Shown here one piece after another: positions 1 through 10,449 of a DNA stretch of 64,000 bases. The position numbers were made by a program, and so were the translations under genes. This DNA is from Gibbula magus. Its lineage: Eukaryota; Mollusca; Gastropoda; Trochida; Trochidae. The DNA is taken from contig OW388289.1 in NCBI GenBank assembly GCA_936450465.1, positions 69,314,420 to 69,378,419 of the forward strand, in the 5' to 3' direction. How positions within the stretch are numbered: the first letter of the stretch is position 1; every line of letters begins with the position of its first letter. The notes beneath the pieces were generated by a model. That model saw only the letters and a program-made list of their open reading frames with translations, was not told the origin of the DNA and did no database searches.

Positions 1-2000
1 CTTCAGCTTCAGCTTAAAAAATGTCTGTGTCCTCATTGGGAATGATATTTCAACCAAATGGTATGCTCATCTTCAAGTCTTTGACCGACCACATGGTTCC
101 TCCATGTTCTTCTAGGCTGTAAAAGGAAAACGAACATAAAAATGATATTAATGACCAACATAAATCGAAATTGGTACAACCTCAGTTTTACTTATTTGGA
201 GTGATTTAGTAAAATACACAGTAATACATTCTGATTTGCCAGATATTATTATTTTGTATACTGCAATTATTACATTAGTTCTTAGGTTAAGTTTTGAAAC
301 ACATGTACCTGTTATATGCTACGGTGAGAGGTCATCTATCGCTTTCTTCAAGTTTCCCATATGCTGGAATGCTGAAATGTTATAAAAGTATCAATTTAAT
401 AAAAGAAACATGAATATCAAAGGGGTATTTCATATTCTAACTAAATATAAAGGTCATAATCTTTTATTTTATTTTTTTATTTTCCATATAAAGGTCATAA
501 TATGATATTCCAAAAAATACATCAGTACAACAACTCTTGAATGTAATTTTTATGTATTCGTATGTTATAATGAATCAAGAAAGAAGAGACTGTTTGTCTT
601 GATACAATAAACATTGACATGGTTTCATAATAAATTAAAAATTTTCCATTATGCTTTCATAACAAATATCACAACAAAATCTGTCTGAATATCATGCGGC
701 ATAGTAAATATAAAGAAATGTTCTACATAATGATATTTGTATAATTTAGTAAAATGGTACATATTCTCATATATAATGTATTTGAAGTCTGTTAATTCTG
801 AACGTCGTGTGGTATTTACATTCCAACATATTCCCTTGTCCCTATAATTGTTATCAATTTGGAAGATACGTGATGTTGTTTTGAATAATAAATTTGTTAT
901 AGATGAATAGTGTGAATTTTAGTTTCAAAACTTTAGAAAAAAGTCCATTGTCCAAAATCAATGAGGTTGTCTATATATAGAGTTATGACGTACTTTTGAT
1001 TTTTGTTCGCATGGTTAACGTTTTAAAATAACTTTAGGTCATACTTGTTCAGTTTTGCAAGTTTTGCTTTATTTTATTCTGTAAGAATGGAAAAGTTTCA
1101 TACAGGGTGTGCCCTGACTGCTTTCAGAAACACAATTACTTTATTTTCAATGTTACAATATTTCGAAGGTATTTGATCAACTTTATTTAATTAGTTATTC
1201 AAACATTAGGATATTGGAAACACACAATAAGAAAAACATGAACTGTAAGTATTACATGAAATACGAACTGTACCTGCATTCAGTTGTAGAAATATCATGT
1301 TGTTTTGCCCTCACTGAATGACAGTACACCCGGCAGATAAGATTCTGTTTCTTCAATCAGTCACGGGTTATACTGGCAATTTAATCGCGCCAAAATGTGG
1401 ATGATGAACAAAGCTCTTTGTCCGAGAGAGCACATGGTCTGGCTGTTATATAACACCATATGGTGGACAGCGAGCGTCCGGCGATACGGCCGGCCCATTT
1501 GACCTACATCTAATTAATAAATTAAGGCTCACTAAATCTTAGGGTTTGTAATTGATATTATTGTTTAGATGTTAAATAGTAAGTCCAACATTACACACGC
1601 AATACAATGAATAATACAATAAAAACATATCATGGTTGATATAAGTTATGGCATTGTCGAAATGAAAAGGAATACGGTACATATCATATCATATCAATCA
1701 AGGGTTTCAGTTATTTACTTGTTTATATAAATATAACATTTGCAAGACTTTATTTTTCTCAAAAGTACAGTTAACCATTCTTTGTTAAAGCTTCATCTGA
1801 AAAATTGATTTAAACATGTTTATCATAATAATTGATATTGAATTACTTTGCTTTGAATACATGTGCAATTTGAAATATTGGATAACTAATTTGGTTTCTA
1901 TGGGTCTTTTGATTTGAACAAATTGTTAACAATTGGATACACGGGTTATTAATAAGTTCATTATCTGTTTCCATTACACTACATTACACTACATAACACT
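1..2000. other. AT-rich intergenic stretch, no gene seen
   Basis: No reading frame with recognisable coding character is present. The only compositional change is a short GC-richer block at about 1430-1500, with several CpG dinucleotides and a CCGGCC core. I could not link it to a gene or a known repeat. Confidence 0.5.
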
Positions 2001-2004
2001 TGAT

Positions 2005-2612
2005 AGGTTCATGTTGGTTTCCATTTTCGGGAAACAATAATTGTAATTTACACTAATGGAAACCAACATTAAACTTCACATTATAGTTCGAAACCGGGTT
2101 GCCAAGTTTCAGTGATAGGATAGCAAGTGGATACCCCTACTACCAAGTTAACAGTTGGTTTCCCGATTTCAGGATACCCAGTCATGTTTGCTGTGGTAGT
2201 TTCATGTTGGTTTCCATTTAATGGAATCTTTCAATGCAGATTTCCAGGAATGGAAACCAACATGAAACTTCACTTGATAGTTTCATGTCGGTTTCCATTT
2301 TCTGGAAACAATGATTGCAATTTACAGGAATGGAAACTAACATGAAACTTCAGATTATGGTTTCATGTTGATTTCCATTTCATGGAAACATTGATTGCAA
2401 TTTCCAGGAATGGAAACCAACATGAAACACATAACCATGGTTTCCAGTTGGTTTCCATCTCGGAAATACTTAATGTTATAGAATCCAAAATGGATTCTAG
2501 TTGGAAACCAGGTTACCTAGTTTCAGCAGATGGATACCAAGTGGATACTCCTATTACCCAGTTTCCAGTTGGTTTCCAGATTGCAGGATACTCAGTCATT
2601 TTTGCTGTGCAA
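2005..2612. repeat. Array of palindromic 80-bp units framed by a 105-bp direct repeat
   Basis: About three and a half copies of an 80-81 bp unit run from about 2197 to 2450. Each unit begins near TTTCATGTTGGTTTCCATTT and ends near GGAATGGAAACCAACATGAA, which is its near reverse complement, so each unit can fold into a hairpin. A further sequence of about 105 bp occurs at about 2092-2196 and again, diverged, at about 2507-2612, framing the array. Open frames here (2127-2345 and 2382-2774) translate the repeat and are not treated as genes. Confidence 0.75.
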
Positions 2613-2762
2613 ATGTCTTGTAGGACATCAAAAGGTTATCTGACTTCCGAACACTCCTTGTTCTCTCAATGTAGTGTAGTAGGAAATGCATGGGACACAA
2701 TCCCTCATCTTGGGGGAAATGTAGCACTTCCAACAGGTAGGCCTTACCTTGCTGTGAAGTTT

Positions 2763-3433
2763 TCAGCAAGCTAAGGTATCAAACGAAAACACTACTTTGG
2801 ATTCACATACTTTCATGTTGAAAAGACACATGTTAACTAAAGTCTGAGCATGTGGTGCTGTTGTGAGGGCAATTAGTGCCACCACTTTATACATCAAAAG
2901 TCTCAATGACAAATTAACCATATCATCAAAGTTCTTCAAGAAATTAATCACGACCGAAACGTCCCAAGTAAACTTATATCTTGGCCTACTAGGAATAAGA
3001 TTCAGAAGACCTCTCATGAATCTTGGTACATAAATTAATTGGTCACACCAGTTATTCCCTAAAAGCTTCAGGGTTTGCAAAATCACACACTTGTGAGTGT
3101 TAATAACACTATAAAGCTTTCCTTGTGTGAAGAGATCATGTAGGTAACCTAGCAGCATTACCTCAGTCGTATGAAAGGGACTGGAATCCTTCTCACCACA
3201 CCAAATACAGAACTTCCGCCATGCCAGGTCATACTGTTTCCGTGTGCCGGGTCGCCATGAACTTGTGATGACCTTGATAATTCCTGATGAAAGGCCATGG
3301 TCCTGGAGTGATTTCCTGATACAGTTGTCTCGACCAACGTCAGTGATCTTCCCATGGGATGTTCCAACCCACTGTGAGGCAAGGTGAGGAGGTTCCTGTG
3401 CCGGGTAGCCTGATGGGAAGAGAAATCAAACAT
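2763..3433 (-). pseudogene. DIRS tyrosine recombinase, truncated and frameshifted
   Basis: Tyrosine recombinases of DIRS elements integrate a circular DNA copy without a DDE integrase. Two frames are used, 3433-3158 and 3158-2763, joined at a TAATG where the stop of the first overlaps the ATG of the second by one base. The second frame shows the family's core-binding and early catalytic segments: YSVINTHK, RFMRGLLNLIPSRPRY, FTWDVSVVINFL and LIALTTAPHAQTL. In family members that last block is normally followed by the distal HxxR and Tyr motifs. Here the frame ends without them and the flanking DNA is unrelated repeat. A coupled termination-reinitiation design is possible in principle, but a frameshift in a dead copy is simpler. 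Confidence 0.75.
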
Positions 3434-3530
3434 TCAAGTAACTACCGAAACCACATTTGTGATGGCCAATATGGAATTATAAGCAGAGCTGTTTCAACCT
3501 TATCTTGAAGAATTTTGTTAAACACTTTGT

Positions 3531-4484
3531 TTAATAAACAAAAAGGGGGGAAAATGTACGGGTGAAAGGATGCCAAGACAAAGAGAGAGCATCGACACCA
3601 TAACAATCCGGTTGAGGAAACCAGGAAACAATTCTGGGTACCTGGACATTCAACGAGGAACCGAACAAGTCAATATCAGGCTGGAAAGACATGCAAGCTA
3701 TCCTGGTAAATATTTCTGACTTACGTTTCCATTCAGTAGAATCTGAAAAGTTCCTTGACAGGAAGTCTGCTTCCACATTCAGACTGCCTGGCAAATATTG
3801 TGCTGTGATGAAAATCTGTCTATCAAAACACCAAGCCCAAATATCTTTAGCCAACTCATCAATTCTCTGTGAGGTCATGCCGCCAAAGCTATTAACATAA
3901 GAACAGGCTGTATTATTGTCTGATTGTACTAAAACATGAGTATTTGAGGTGGTATTGTAAAATGCTTTTAGAGCCTTACCAATAGCCAGGAGTTCAAGAT
4001 AGTTAATGTGACCTGTTTCACTTTCTAACCATCTACCGCTAGAGTGCTGACCACTTGAGACATTATAAGCACCCCAGCCAAGAGTAGAGGCATCTATCTG
4101 GATGGTAGAACTCACAGGTTCCCGTATAATAGGCTTATCATTCTCCTTTCCTACATTACAAAACCACCAACGTAATTCAGCTTTGGCAGAAGCAGTTAAT
4201 GAAATGGTATTTTCAAAAGGGTCAAACACATTACAAACAAGTCCTGACGAAAGGCCACGAAGCTTTTCCCTCTCAAGAACCCTGTAGTGTAACTGAGCCT
4301 TATCCACAGCTTGAAATGCATTGATAGTTAACCCAATAAAGGATGCAAGTTCTCTAACCACAACTTTCTCTCTCCCGAGTAATTCTGATGCCATGTTTTT
4401 AATTTTGTCAATCTTGTCCTCTGGGAGAAAAACCTTAAATAGGTTGGAATCAACAATAAAGGCAAGAAAACGAAATCTTTGCAT
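3531..4484 (-). pseudogene. DIRS RNase H domain with RT thumb
   Basis: A 317-residue open frame continues the RT into the RNase H domain that degrades RNA in the RNA-DNA hybrid. The expected acidic residues are visible in order: IQIDAS, INYLELLAIG, VQSDNNTACS and LNVEADFLSR. The C-terminus has PDIDLFGSSLNVQ and SWFPQPDCYGVDALSLSW, a tail block common to DIRS polyproteins. It is separated from the upstream RT frame only by a short broken stretch at 4485-4523. This is the best-preserved part of the element, but without a functional RT or YR it should be inert. Confidence 0.82.
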
Positions 4485-4523
4485 AGGAACTGACTGAGAC
4501 TTCTCCCAATTAACCTGAAACCC

Positions 4524-5093
4524 TTATTTTGCTAAGAAAAAAATAACAACAACCTGAAATTCGTTTCTACAAACCTCTTTGTTCTGGTTAGCTACCAATG
4601 CATCACCAAGATAATATGCAGAACGAATCAACTGCTGGCGAAATAATGCGAAAACTGGTTTTAAAATCTTTGTGAACATCTTTGGTGCTGAAAACTTCAA
4701 AAAACTTTGATAATCAACCTGTATAGGGATAGTAAAGTAAGCATCCTTCATATCCAAGGATGTAAAGAAATCACCTTCCTGTATCAAATCCAAAACCGTT
4801 GAAAAACTTTCCTGTTTAAAATGCTTATAAGTAACAAACTCATTTAGATACCTAAGATTAATAATAGGTCGAAATGAGCCATTTGGTTTTGGAACGAGAA
4901 AGATATTAGAAATATATTGATCAGGCTCATTCACTGTTGGAACAACAGCTCCATTCCTCAAAAGTTCATCTATTTCCTTTGTGACAATTGTATGCTTTTC
5001 TGAAGAGAAAGAGACCTGATTAGGAACTTAAGTTTGATATGGCCAGCTATCAAATTCAATTGCATAACCCTGAACAGAGCTCAACACCCAGGC
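4524..5093 (-). pseudogene. DIRS reverse transcriptase, degraded
   Basis: RT motifs appear in order: VPKPNGSFRPIINLRYLNEF (fingers), FFTSLDMKDAYFTIPI (first catalytic Asp box) and a box where family members have YxDD. Here that box reads YYLGDALVA, so one of the paired catalytic aspartates is replaced by glycine. The RT frame extends upstream of its first Met (4961) to about 5093 (GYAIEFDSWPYQT), with an in-frame TAA near 5027. The missing catalytic Asp and the internal stop make this a dead RT. Confidence 0.78.
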
Positions 5094-5106
5094 ATCAGAA
5101 GTAAAT

Positions 5107-6227
5107 TTACTCCACTGAGATAAATGACTTTTGGTACCAGCTACAGAACTCACCTGCTTCTGACTTGATCTGGCTAAGTCCGCTGTCCCTCGTTTGGGGG
5201 AGCTCAAGACTGCGTGTGGGTTGCTGCAGGACGACCCTGGCCTCTGTACTGACCTCGTCCATAATATGGTGCCGGCCTACTTCTATATCCGAAGCCTCGT
5301 CCCCTGAAAGACTGCCCGGACTACTGTGATGAGGGCCCATAGCCACGTCCCCTGAAGTACCTGAAACCTGTGGTAAACCCATGTTGTCAAAGTTTAGAAC
5401 AAGATTCGCAGCTCTTGATTTCTTTCTCAATGTTATCACCAAAGAGGAGTGTAGTGATAGGGGAATTGATGTTACATAAGGCCGCATATTGCCTTTTCAG
5501 ATGGGGCGTAGAGCATATCGCCTTCTGACACTCATCAAGAACTGAGCCTGTCCCAACAGAGTTAACAAGTCCTGAATGCATTGCTTTAGCTCTGAACTAA
5601 AATTGCCCTTCAGCAAACCAGTCAACTTAAGGATTGGTACCATACCAGTTGCAAGTAGATTCTGAATCTGCTTTAGGCCCTGATCCATCGACTGTGCACG
5701 CTTGCCTATTTCTAAATAAATCTTAGCATTGACCGAGGGAGCAGCAATTTTCTCTGCATTCTTGGGGATAGGGTACTTATCAACTATCGCATCAACCGCA
5801 CACTGCGCACACCTCAACAAGGCCTGCTAAGGACTGACTTATCGCATCTCCCCTCTTAGCGGCTCTCAATGCTGGCAACTGCCACTCACTGTCTAGTCCA
5901 TCATTAATTGGATTGTCACTCACTGATTGATTTATTGAACACTCGCTCCAATCTCTATCGATACCCACTGTAGGGGGTTAGGCTGTGCGGGGCAGGGCTG
6001 GGAATCGAGGAAACCTTCATCTGGTAACATTTGATCATCGTCAGTATGGTCTACAAATTCTCCAAATTGCGCATTACCATCATCACCGCCTTGCGCTGAA
6101 TTATCGCTGTGTGCCATACCCAATTTCTGTCTCAACAGGTCAAGGAGGGAACTATTCCTACCGCTAGCCTCAGAGGTATTTGCAACTACAACTGCCATAC
6201 AAGTAGTCTTTCTTTTCTTACTTTGTT
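5107..6227 (-). pseudogene. DIRS gag-like protein, C-terminal part, frameshifted
   Basis: Three overlapping frames (about 6227-5932, 5820-5497 and 5581-5107) carry the capsid-like region of DIRS ORF1. Recognisable pieces are KIYLEIGKRAQSMDQGLKQI, then RRRYALRP or LKRQYAALCNINSPITTLLF across a frameshift near 5500-5580, then FGDNIEKEIK. The N-terminal piece is basic (KSKKRK) then acidic (DHTDDDQMLPDEGF), as in other DIRS gags. Its first portion is missing here because a LINE separates it from the start at 9.95-10.13 kb. Identification rests on family resemblance and on its position directly before RT. Confidence 0.7.
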
Positions 6228-6423
6228 TACATGTTAGTGTAGTGTATATGTAGTGCGCATGTCTCGTACTCAAACATCATTCAACTTCTTGTTTACATCT
6301 CACGGAAGTCATTCCAATTCATCATCTTTGTGGAAAGCAACGATCCAAGTCCCGATCGACAGATAACAAGTTCTCACAGGTCTCAACCCTTACTTCCGGT
6401 ACAGTTTGTTTACATCTGTCAAC

Positions 6424-6720
6424 ATGGCTGCCATACAGTATGTACGCCTCTTATTCCTCCTACTGTTGACCATCGAGGACATGTCCTACCATGATGTTGC
6501 CCTGCAGACCGTCTTTGATACTCCCATATCCAATGTAACACCTGCAAACGTTTCCCAGCTTGATCCAATGGAAGGGATATCGTTTATCCCTCTTCAGTCA
6601 ATCGGCACACCTAAACCTAAACGTTTCCATAATGTAATTGGTATTACTAGACATCACATGAGACTTATTTTGCTATTGAGCGGACAGATCGAGCTTTATC
6701 CAGGTCCCTTATACAAGTGA
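6424..6720 (+). pseudogene. LINE ORF N-terminus with degenerate 2A-like motif
   Basis: I chose the ATG at 6424 because it has a good context (AACATGG). An in-frame ATG lies at 6406. A hydrophobic run (YVRLLFLLLLT, residues 6-16) is followed at residues 81-95 by LILLLSGQIELYPGP. That matches the position and shape of 2A-like motifs at the N-terminus of some invertebrate LINE proteins, where ribosomes skip a peptide bond. The consensus D(V/I)ExNPGP is altered at two places: Gln for Asp and Tyr for Asn, the latter a single-base change (AAT to TAT). Skipping activity is therefore doubtful. The frame ends at a TGA just after the motif through a one-base shift relative to the PHD frame. Confidence 0.65.
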
Positions 6721-7148
6721 AATATCAATGCCAAATTTGCACTTGTGCAGTCAAGTGGGGCCAACGAGGCCTAGCATGCGATAGCTGTGACAAATGGTAT
6801 CACGTATCATGCATGTCTATGTCATCTGGTGAATATAGCATTCTTGCCAACAAATCGATGATATGGAACTGTGTTAAATGTGACGCACCAAACCACACCA
6901 CTCTATGTAATTCACTTAGTGCCAGTGATACATGCTCCAGCCATGACACCAACTGCAGCAACGATACTCATAACATATCGTCACCAATCAATACCTCCCT
7001 TCCTGTTGGAGACCCCATTGCATCCTCATCTCCTAAGACCCAGCAAAACAAAACCGCCACACCCAAATTAGTCAAAGTCAACTCATTAAGAGCCATAGTT
7101 GTAAACTTTCAGAGAATAAAGAAAAAGGCTCAATGGTACAAGTACTAA
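6717..7148 (+). pseudogene. LINE PHD-finger region
   Basis: This frame continues the LINE protein. Residues 4-55 form a PHD-type Cys4-His-Cys3 finger: CQIC, CDSC, WYHVSCM and WNCVKC. It is followed by a Ser/Thr/Asn-rich linker and NSLRAIVVNFQ, the usual start of the endonuclease domain. The frame shifts by one base near 7140, after which endonuclease coding resumes. The annotated first codon is GTG, so the segment has no start of its own and reads on from the upstream frame. PHD fingers in such LINE proteins are presumed to bind chromatin or nucleic acid. That role is inferred. Confidence 0.72.
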
Positions 7149-8251
7149 TCGACAATACCAATCCTGACATCATCATCGGAACCGAAACCTGGTTACCTGC
7201 TGGAACTACTCCACCTTCAGGAACGACAGACAGCCACGGCGGCGTACTAATAGCAGTTAAGGACAAGCTTATATGCACACCAGTATACTCCAGTAAATCC
7301 TCAGAGCTCTTATGCGTGAAATTACAGACAAGCAAAAACAATTTCCTAATAATCTCGTCTCTCTACAGAGCACCCAACAAGTCGGACACCCATGCTAACA
7401 AGGAGACCATAGATGAGATCACGAAACTCAGGAACGGAAACCCCAAAAGCCAATTCTGGCTTGGAGGCGACCTGAACCTACCATACATTGACTGGACAAT
7501 CCTAACAGTAACTGGCTGTCAATATCCCAAAGAGCTGAACAAGCAGTACCTCGATCTATCCTCAGTCTGCTCCCTGGAACAGATAGTAGACACGCCCACC
7601 AGAGGTAACAACATACTGGATGTCTTCATGACCAGCCACCCATCCCTAATCTCAAAGTGCAAAACCATGCCCGGTGTCGGTAACCATGACATCATCATAA
7701 TTGACTCCAAAACCTCTGCAAGCTGCCAGAAACCTCCTAGGAGGAAAATTCACCTTTTGAACAAAGCCAATACATCGGCACTCCATGAAGAAGCTGCTTC
7801 CTTTGCTTCCAAATTCATCAACAGCAACCACAACAATATAAACGACATCTGGGACAATTTCCAGCGAAGTGTCACAGACATACAATCCCGCAATGCCCCC
7901 AGTAAAATGTCAAGGAACATTTACACCAATCCATGGATGGACACAGACCTAAGACGGGTAATAAGCTGCAGAGAGCATACCGGAAAGCCAAATCAACCAA
8001 ATCCCAACGTGGTCTTGAAAGATTTCACTCCCTTAAAACAACAAGCCAACAACAACTTTGTGTCCGAAGTAATCAGCACTGACAGCACTCAAGATCCCAA
8101 ACGATTTTGGTCCTTCGTCAAAAGCAAAAGACAAGAGTCATCTGGAGTTGCTCCCCTTAAAAACCAAGACAGTCTCTTATACAGTGACCCCAAGCCAAAT
8201 CAGAGATCCTTAACAACCAGTTTACCTCGGTTTTTACAAGGGGGAATCTAA
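7133..8251 (+). pseudogene. LINE AP-type endonuclease domain
   Basis: Apurinic-endonuclease-like domain that nicks target DNA for target-primed reverse transcription. Visible motifs: PDIIIGTETWL (metal-binding Glu), LIISSLYRAP, WLGGDLNLPYIDW, NNILDVFMTS and GVGNHDIIIIDS (catalytic His region). The order and spacing are those of LINE endonucleases. The later part (SFVKSKRQESSGVAPL) leads towards the RT. The frame ends at 8251 after a shift. The RT resumes in another frame (GLKPHKAAGPDSIPSRLL, from about 8337). Confidence 0.82.
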
Positions 8252-8289
8252 CATCTATGCCAGCTATTAAGACCAAAGCCTTACCCTAA

Positions 8290-9732
8290 GTGAACAGCAT
8301 AAGAGTGTCTGTGACAGGAGTCATGAATCTACTCAAAGGACTCAAACCTCACAAAGCAGCAGGTCCGGACTCTATTCCCTCGAGACTTCTTAAGGAGGTT
8401 CACATGGAACTGGCCCCTGCCCTTACTCACCTGTTCCAAACATCCCTCGACAGTACCTGATGCATGGAAGCAAGAGCATGTCGTACCCGTCTATAAGAAA
8501 TGTGATAAATCCACAGCAGCAAACTACAGACCAGTGTCACTGACATCCATTTGCTCTAAATTAATAGAGCACATCATTCACAGTTCGTTTATGCAACACC
8601 TAGAAACATAGAACATCCTATCCGACATCCAACACGGTTTCCGTAAGAGGAGATCGTGTGAGACTCAACTCCTACTAACGATACACGACTTCAGCAAAGG
8701 GCTAAATGATGGCAAGCAAATCGACATGATCCTCCTTGATTTTTCAAAGGCATTCGATAAGGTCCCACACCAGCGACTACTCCACAAGCTCGACCATTAT
8801 GGGATACGGGGACCTCTACACCAATGGATCACTGACTTCTTAAGCCACAGAAAACAACGATGGATCCACCTCAACAGAAGGGAACGTCATGTCTGGTGTT
8901 CCTCAAGGTACAGTTATCGGCCCCCTACTGTTCCTACTTTTCATCAACGACTTACCAGAATGCGTCAAATCCAACGTGAGACTTTTTTTCAGATGACTGT
9001 ATCATCTACCACAGAATCACATCAGCGAAGGACAGTCAAATCCTCCAGGAAGACCTCAATGCTCTCCACTCTTGGGAATGCGAATGGCAGATGGCATTTA
9101 ACCCATCCAAATGTGTGTACATGCACCTAGCCAAGAAAAAGAAGATCTATAAACACACATATCAACTGGACAACACCCCATTAGAGGAGGTAAAAACCTG
9201 CAGGTACCTAGGCATAACCATCAGCAATGACCTCTCGTGGCGTGATCACGTCAACATCATCTCCTCCAAAGGTACCAGATCTCCTCCAAAGGTCCGTGCA
9301 AGAGCCTTTACCACCCTCGTAAGGCCAATCATTGAATATGGCGGAGCCGTATGGGACCCATATATCCAACAACACGTGGACTCCTTGGAAAAGGTACAGA
9401 GACTGGCAGAAAGGTTTGCCACGAACAACTATTCCAAAAGAGAGCCAGGATGTGTCGGAGCCATGCTGCACCACCTGCAGTGGGAGTCACTCACTTTACG
9501 TCGAGCCAGAGCCAGAGCAACACTCATGTACAAGCTGATGAATAACATCATAGAAGTGGACTTCTCCAATTACATCGCCCTGGCTGACTCAAGAACACGT
9601 GGGGCCTCCATCGGCAGCATCCGTCAACTGCCAGTCAAACTGGATGTCTACCAAGAGTCCTTCCTGCCAAGAACCATCATCACATGGAACCACATACCCA
9701 GTGGCAAAAAATCCCTACCCACTGTGGAATAA
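8290..9732 (+). pseudogene. LINE reverse transcriptase, frameshifted
   Basis: RT coding is spread over several frames. HKAAGPDSIPSRLL lies near 8350. MILLDFSKAFDKVPHQRLL (first catalytic Asp box) starts at 8726. [20 protein letters not shown] lies near 8893-8950. The catalytic box near 8986-9000 reads FSDDC, so FADD has become FSDD, with a base shift in the preceding T run. From 9091 the thumb region follows (MAFNPSKCVYMHLAKKK, CRYLGITISNDLSWRDHV). A short duplication of ATCTCCTCCAAAGGT at 9261-9292 coincides with a local coding deletion. The C-terminal VRPIIEYGGAVWDPY block is intact. Confidence 0.82.
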
Positions 9733-9917
9733 TTCCAAGTGTCCCTTAGAGCAGAGCACCTCGCTGGAAGCCATCACTGAGACCATCTTACTGATTTGAA
9801 AGATTTTATCCAGCTTTTAATGATTTTAACCAAGCACATGATTTTAACATGGCGGTCTGGTCACGTGTCTTTATGTCGCTGGAGCAGTTACACCCTTATA
9901 GGGTTAGCTCCTGTCAA

Positions 9918-9945
9918 GATGATGATGATGATGATGATGATGATG
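9918..9945 (+). repeat. LINE 3'-terminal trinucleotide tail
   Basis: GAT/ATG trinucleotides run without interruption after GGGTTAGCTCCTGTCAA. A short microsatellite of this type at the very end is normal for CR1/L2-like LINEs and marks the 3' boundary. On the minus strand it translates as a serine run fused to the adjacent DIRS gag fragment, which is an artefact of the insertion. Confidence 0.8.
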
Positions 9946-10129
9946 TTTTGCCCTTCTTGCCTTTACGGTCGTCGACCGTTACATGTACCTTATTAAAATT
10001 GGTTTTAAACTCTCGCCTAGTGGAAACCCTAGCGGCTTGAGAGTCAAGGCCAACAAAGCTTACGTCCTCGTTAAATTCTTCACCAGACTCCCCCTCAAGG
10101 GAAAGTGTGTCGTCTTCACGACATGCCAT
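9946..10129 (-). pseudogene. DIRS gag N-terminus, separated from its body by the LINE
   Basis: The proposed start is the ATG at 10129 (context GACATGG). The encoded piece is acidic (DDTLSLEGESGEEF) and then basic, ending in DDRKGKKGK exactly where the LINE tail begins. The gag piece on the other side of the LINE resumes with a similar Lys/Arg-rich stretch in a compatible phase, which supports one original frame. The longer open frame upstream to 10249 is interpreted as intron, because a strong acceptor lies two bases before the ATG. Confidence 0.6.
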
Positions 10130-10131
10130 GT

Positions 10132-10320
10132 CTGGAAACCCAAAACAAAATGGCGACTGAGTAACAGTAACACGTGAGCCACGCGAACTAAGTATTGGCA
10201 GAAATGCAATTGAATTAAGGTGACAACCTTTCGCAGGGAAAACGTCCAAGCAACAAATATAATTAAATACTTACACTAACGTGTCAGTAGCCAATACAAC
10301 CACACAGCTGGTCAACTCAC
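10132..10320 (-). other. Candidate leader intron of the DIRS element
   Basis: On the minus strand a consensus donor CAG/GTGAGT sits at 10323-10315. A pyrimidine-rich acceptor ending GGGTTTCCAG sits at 10141-10132, two bases before the proposed gag ATG. The 189-nt interval would be removed to give a short spliced leader. Seen: both splice consensus sequences and their placement. Inferred: that they are used. Confidence 0.45.
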
Positions 10321-10449
10321 CTGAATAGTGTACGAACTACGAAGAGATCCGTACAGGTCGGGCGCTGAAGCAAATATGAGACGGCATGGGTGATCACATG
10401 ACTTGGCGCAGGTCACATGATCAGGTGTCACTTGTTTTTACACGTGTTC

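Larger units (their letters stand above)
6228..9945 (+). mobile_element. CR1/L2-like non-LTR retrotransposon (LINE) nested in the DIRS gag
   Basis: A nearly full-length element: 5' UTR (about 6228-6423), an N-terminal frame with a 2A-like motif, a PHD-type zinc finger, an AP-type endonuclease, an RT, a short 3' UTR and a terminal (GATG/ATG)n tail at 9918-9945 typical of this superfamily. Frames are interrupted at about 6713 and 7140, through 8251-8726, and near 8880 and 8985. On its minus side both ends touch DIRS gag sequence of lysine-rich character. No clean target-site duplication was seen, only short shared CAAA-like bases. Confidence 0.85.
2763..10323 (-). mobile_element. DIRS-like tyrosine-recombinase retrotransposon, decayed and interrupted by a LINE
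   Basis: On the minus strand the order is leader and gag start (10.32-9.95 kb), gag remainder (6.23-5.1 kb), reverse transcriptase (5.09-4.52 kb), RNase H (4.48-3.53 kb) and tyrosine recombinase (3.43-2.76 kb). This order, a DIRS-type gag and a YR domain in place of an integrase are diagnostic of the DIRS group. Frames are broken in several places. The YR lacks its C-terminal catalytic half, so the 3' end is truncated near 2763. Terminal inverted repeats were not found. The gag is split by a plus-strand LINE at about 6228-9945. Non-functional by inspection. Confidence 0.85.

Noticed and set aside
2127..2774. Two plus-strand open frames of 72 and 130 codons
   Set aside because: They translate the palindromic tandem repeat and its flanks. 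The amino acid pattern repeats with the DNA units and has no domain.
9914..10249. A 111-codon minus-strand frame ending in a serine run
   Set aside because: The serine run is the LINE's ATG tail read backwards, and the first 40 codons lie in the proposed leader intron. Only 10129-9946 is kept as gag.
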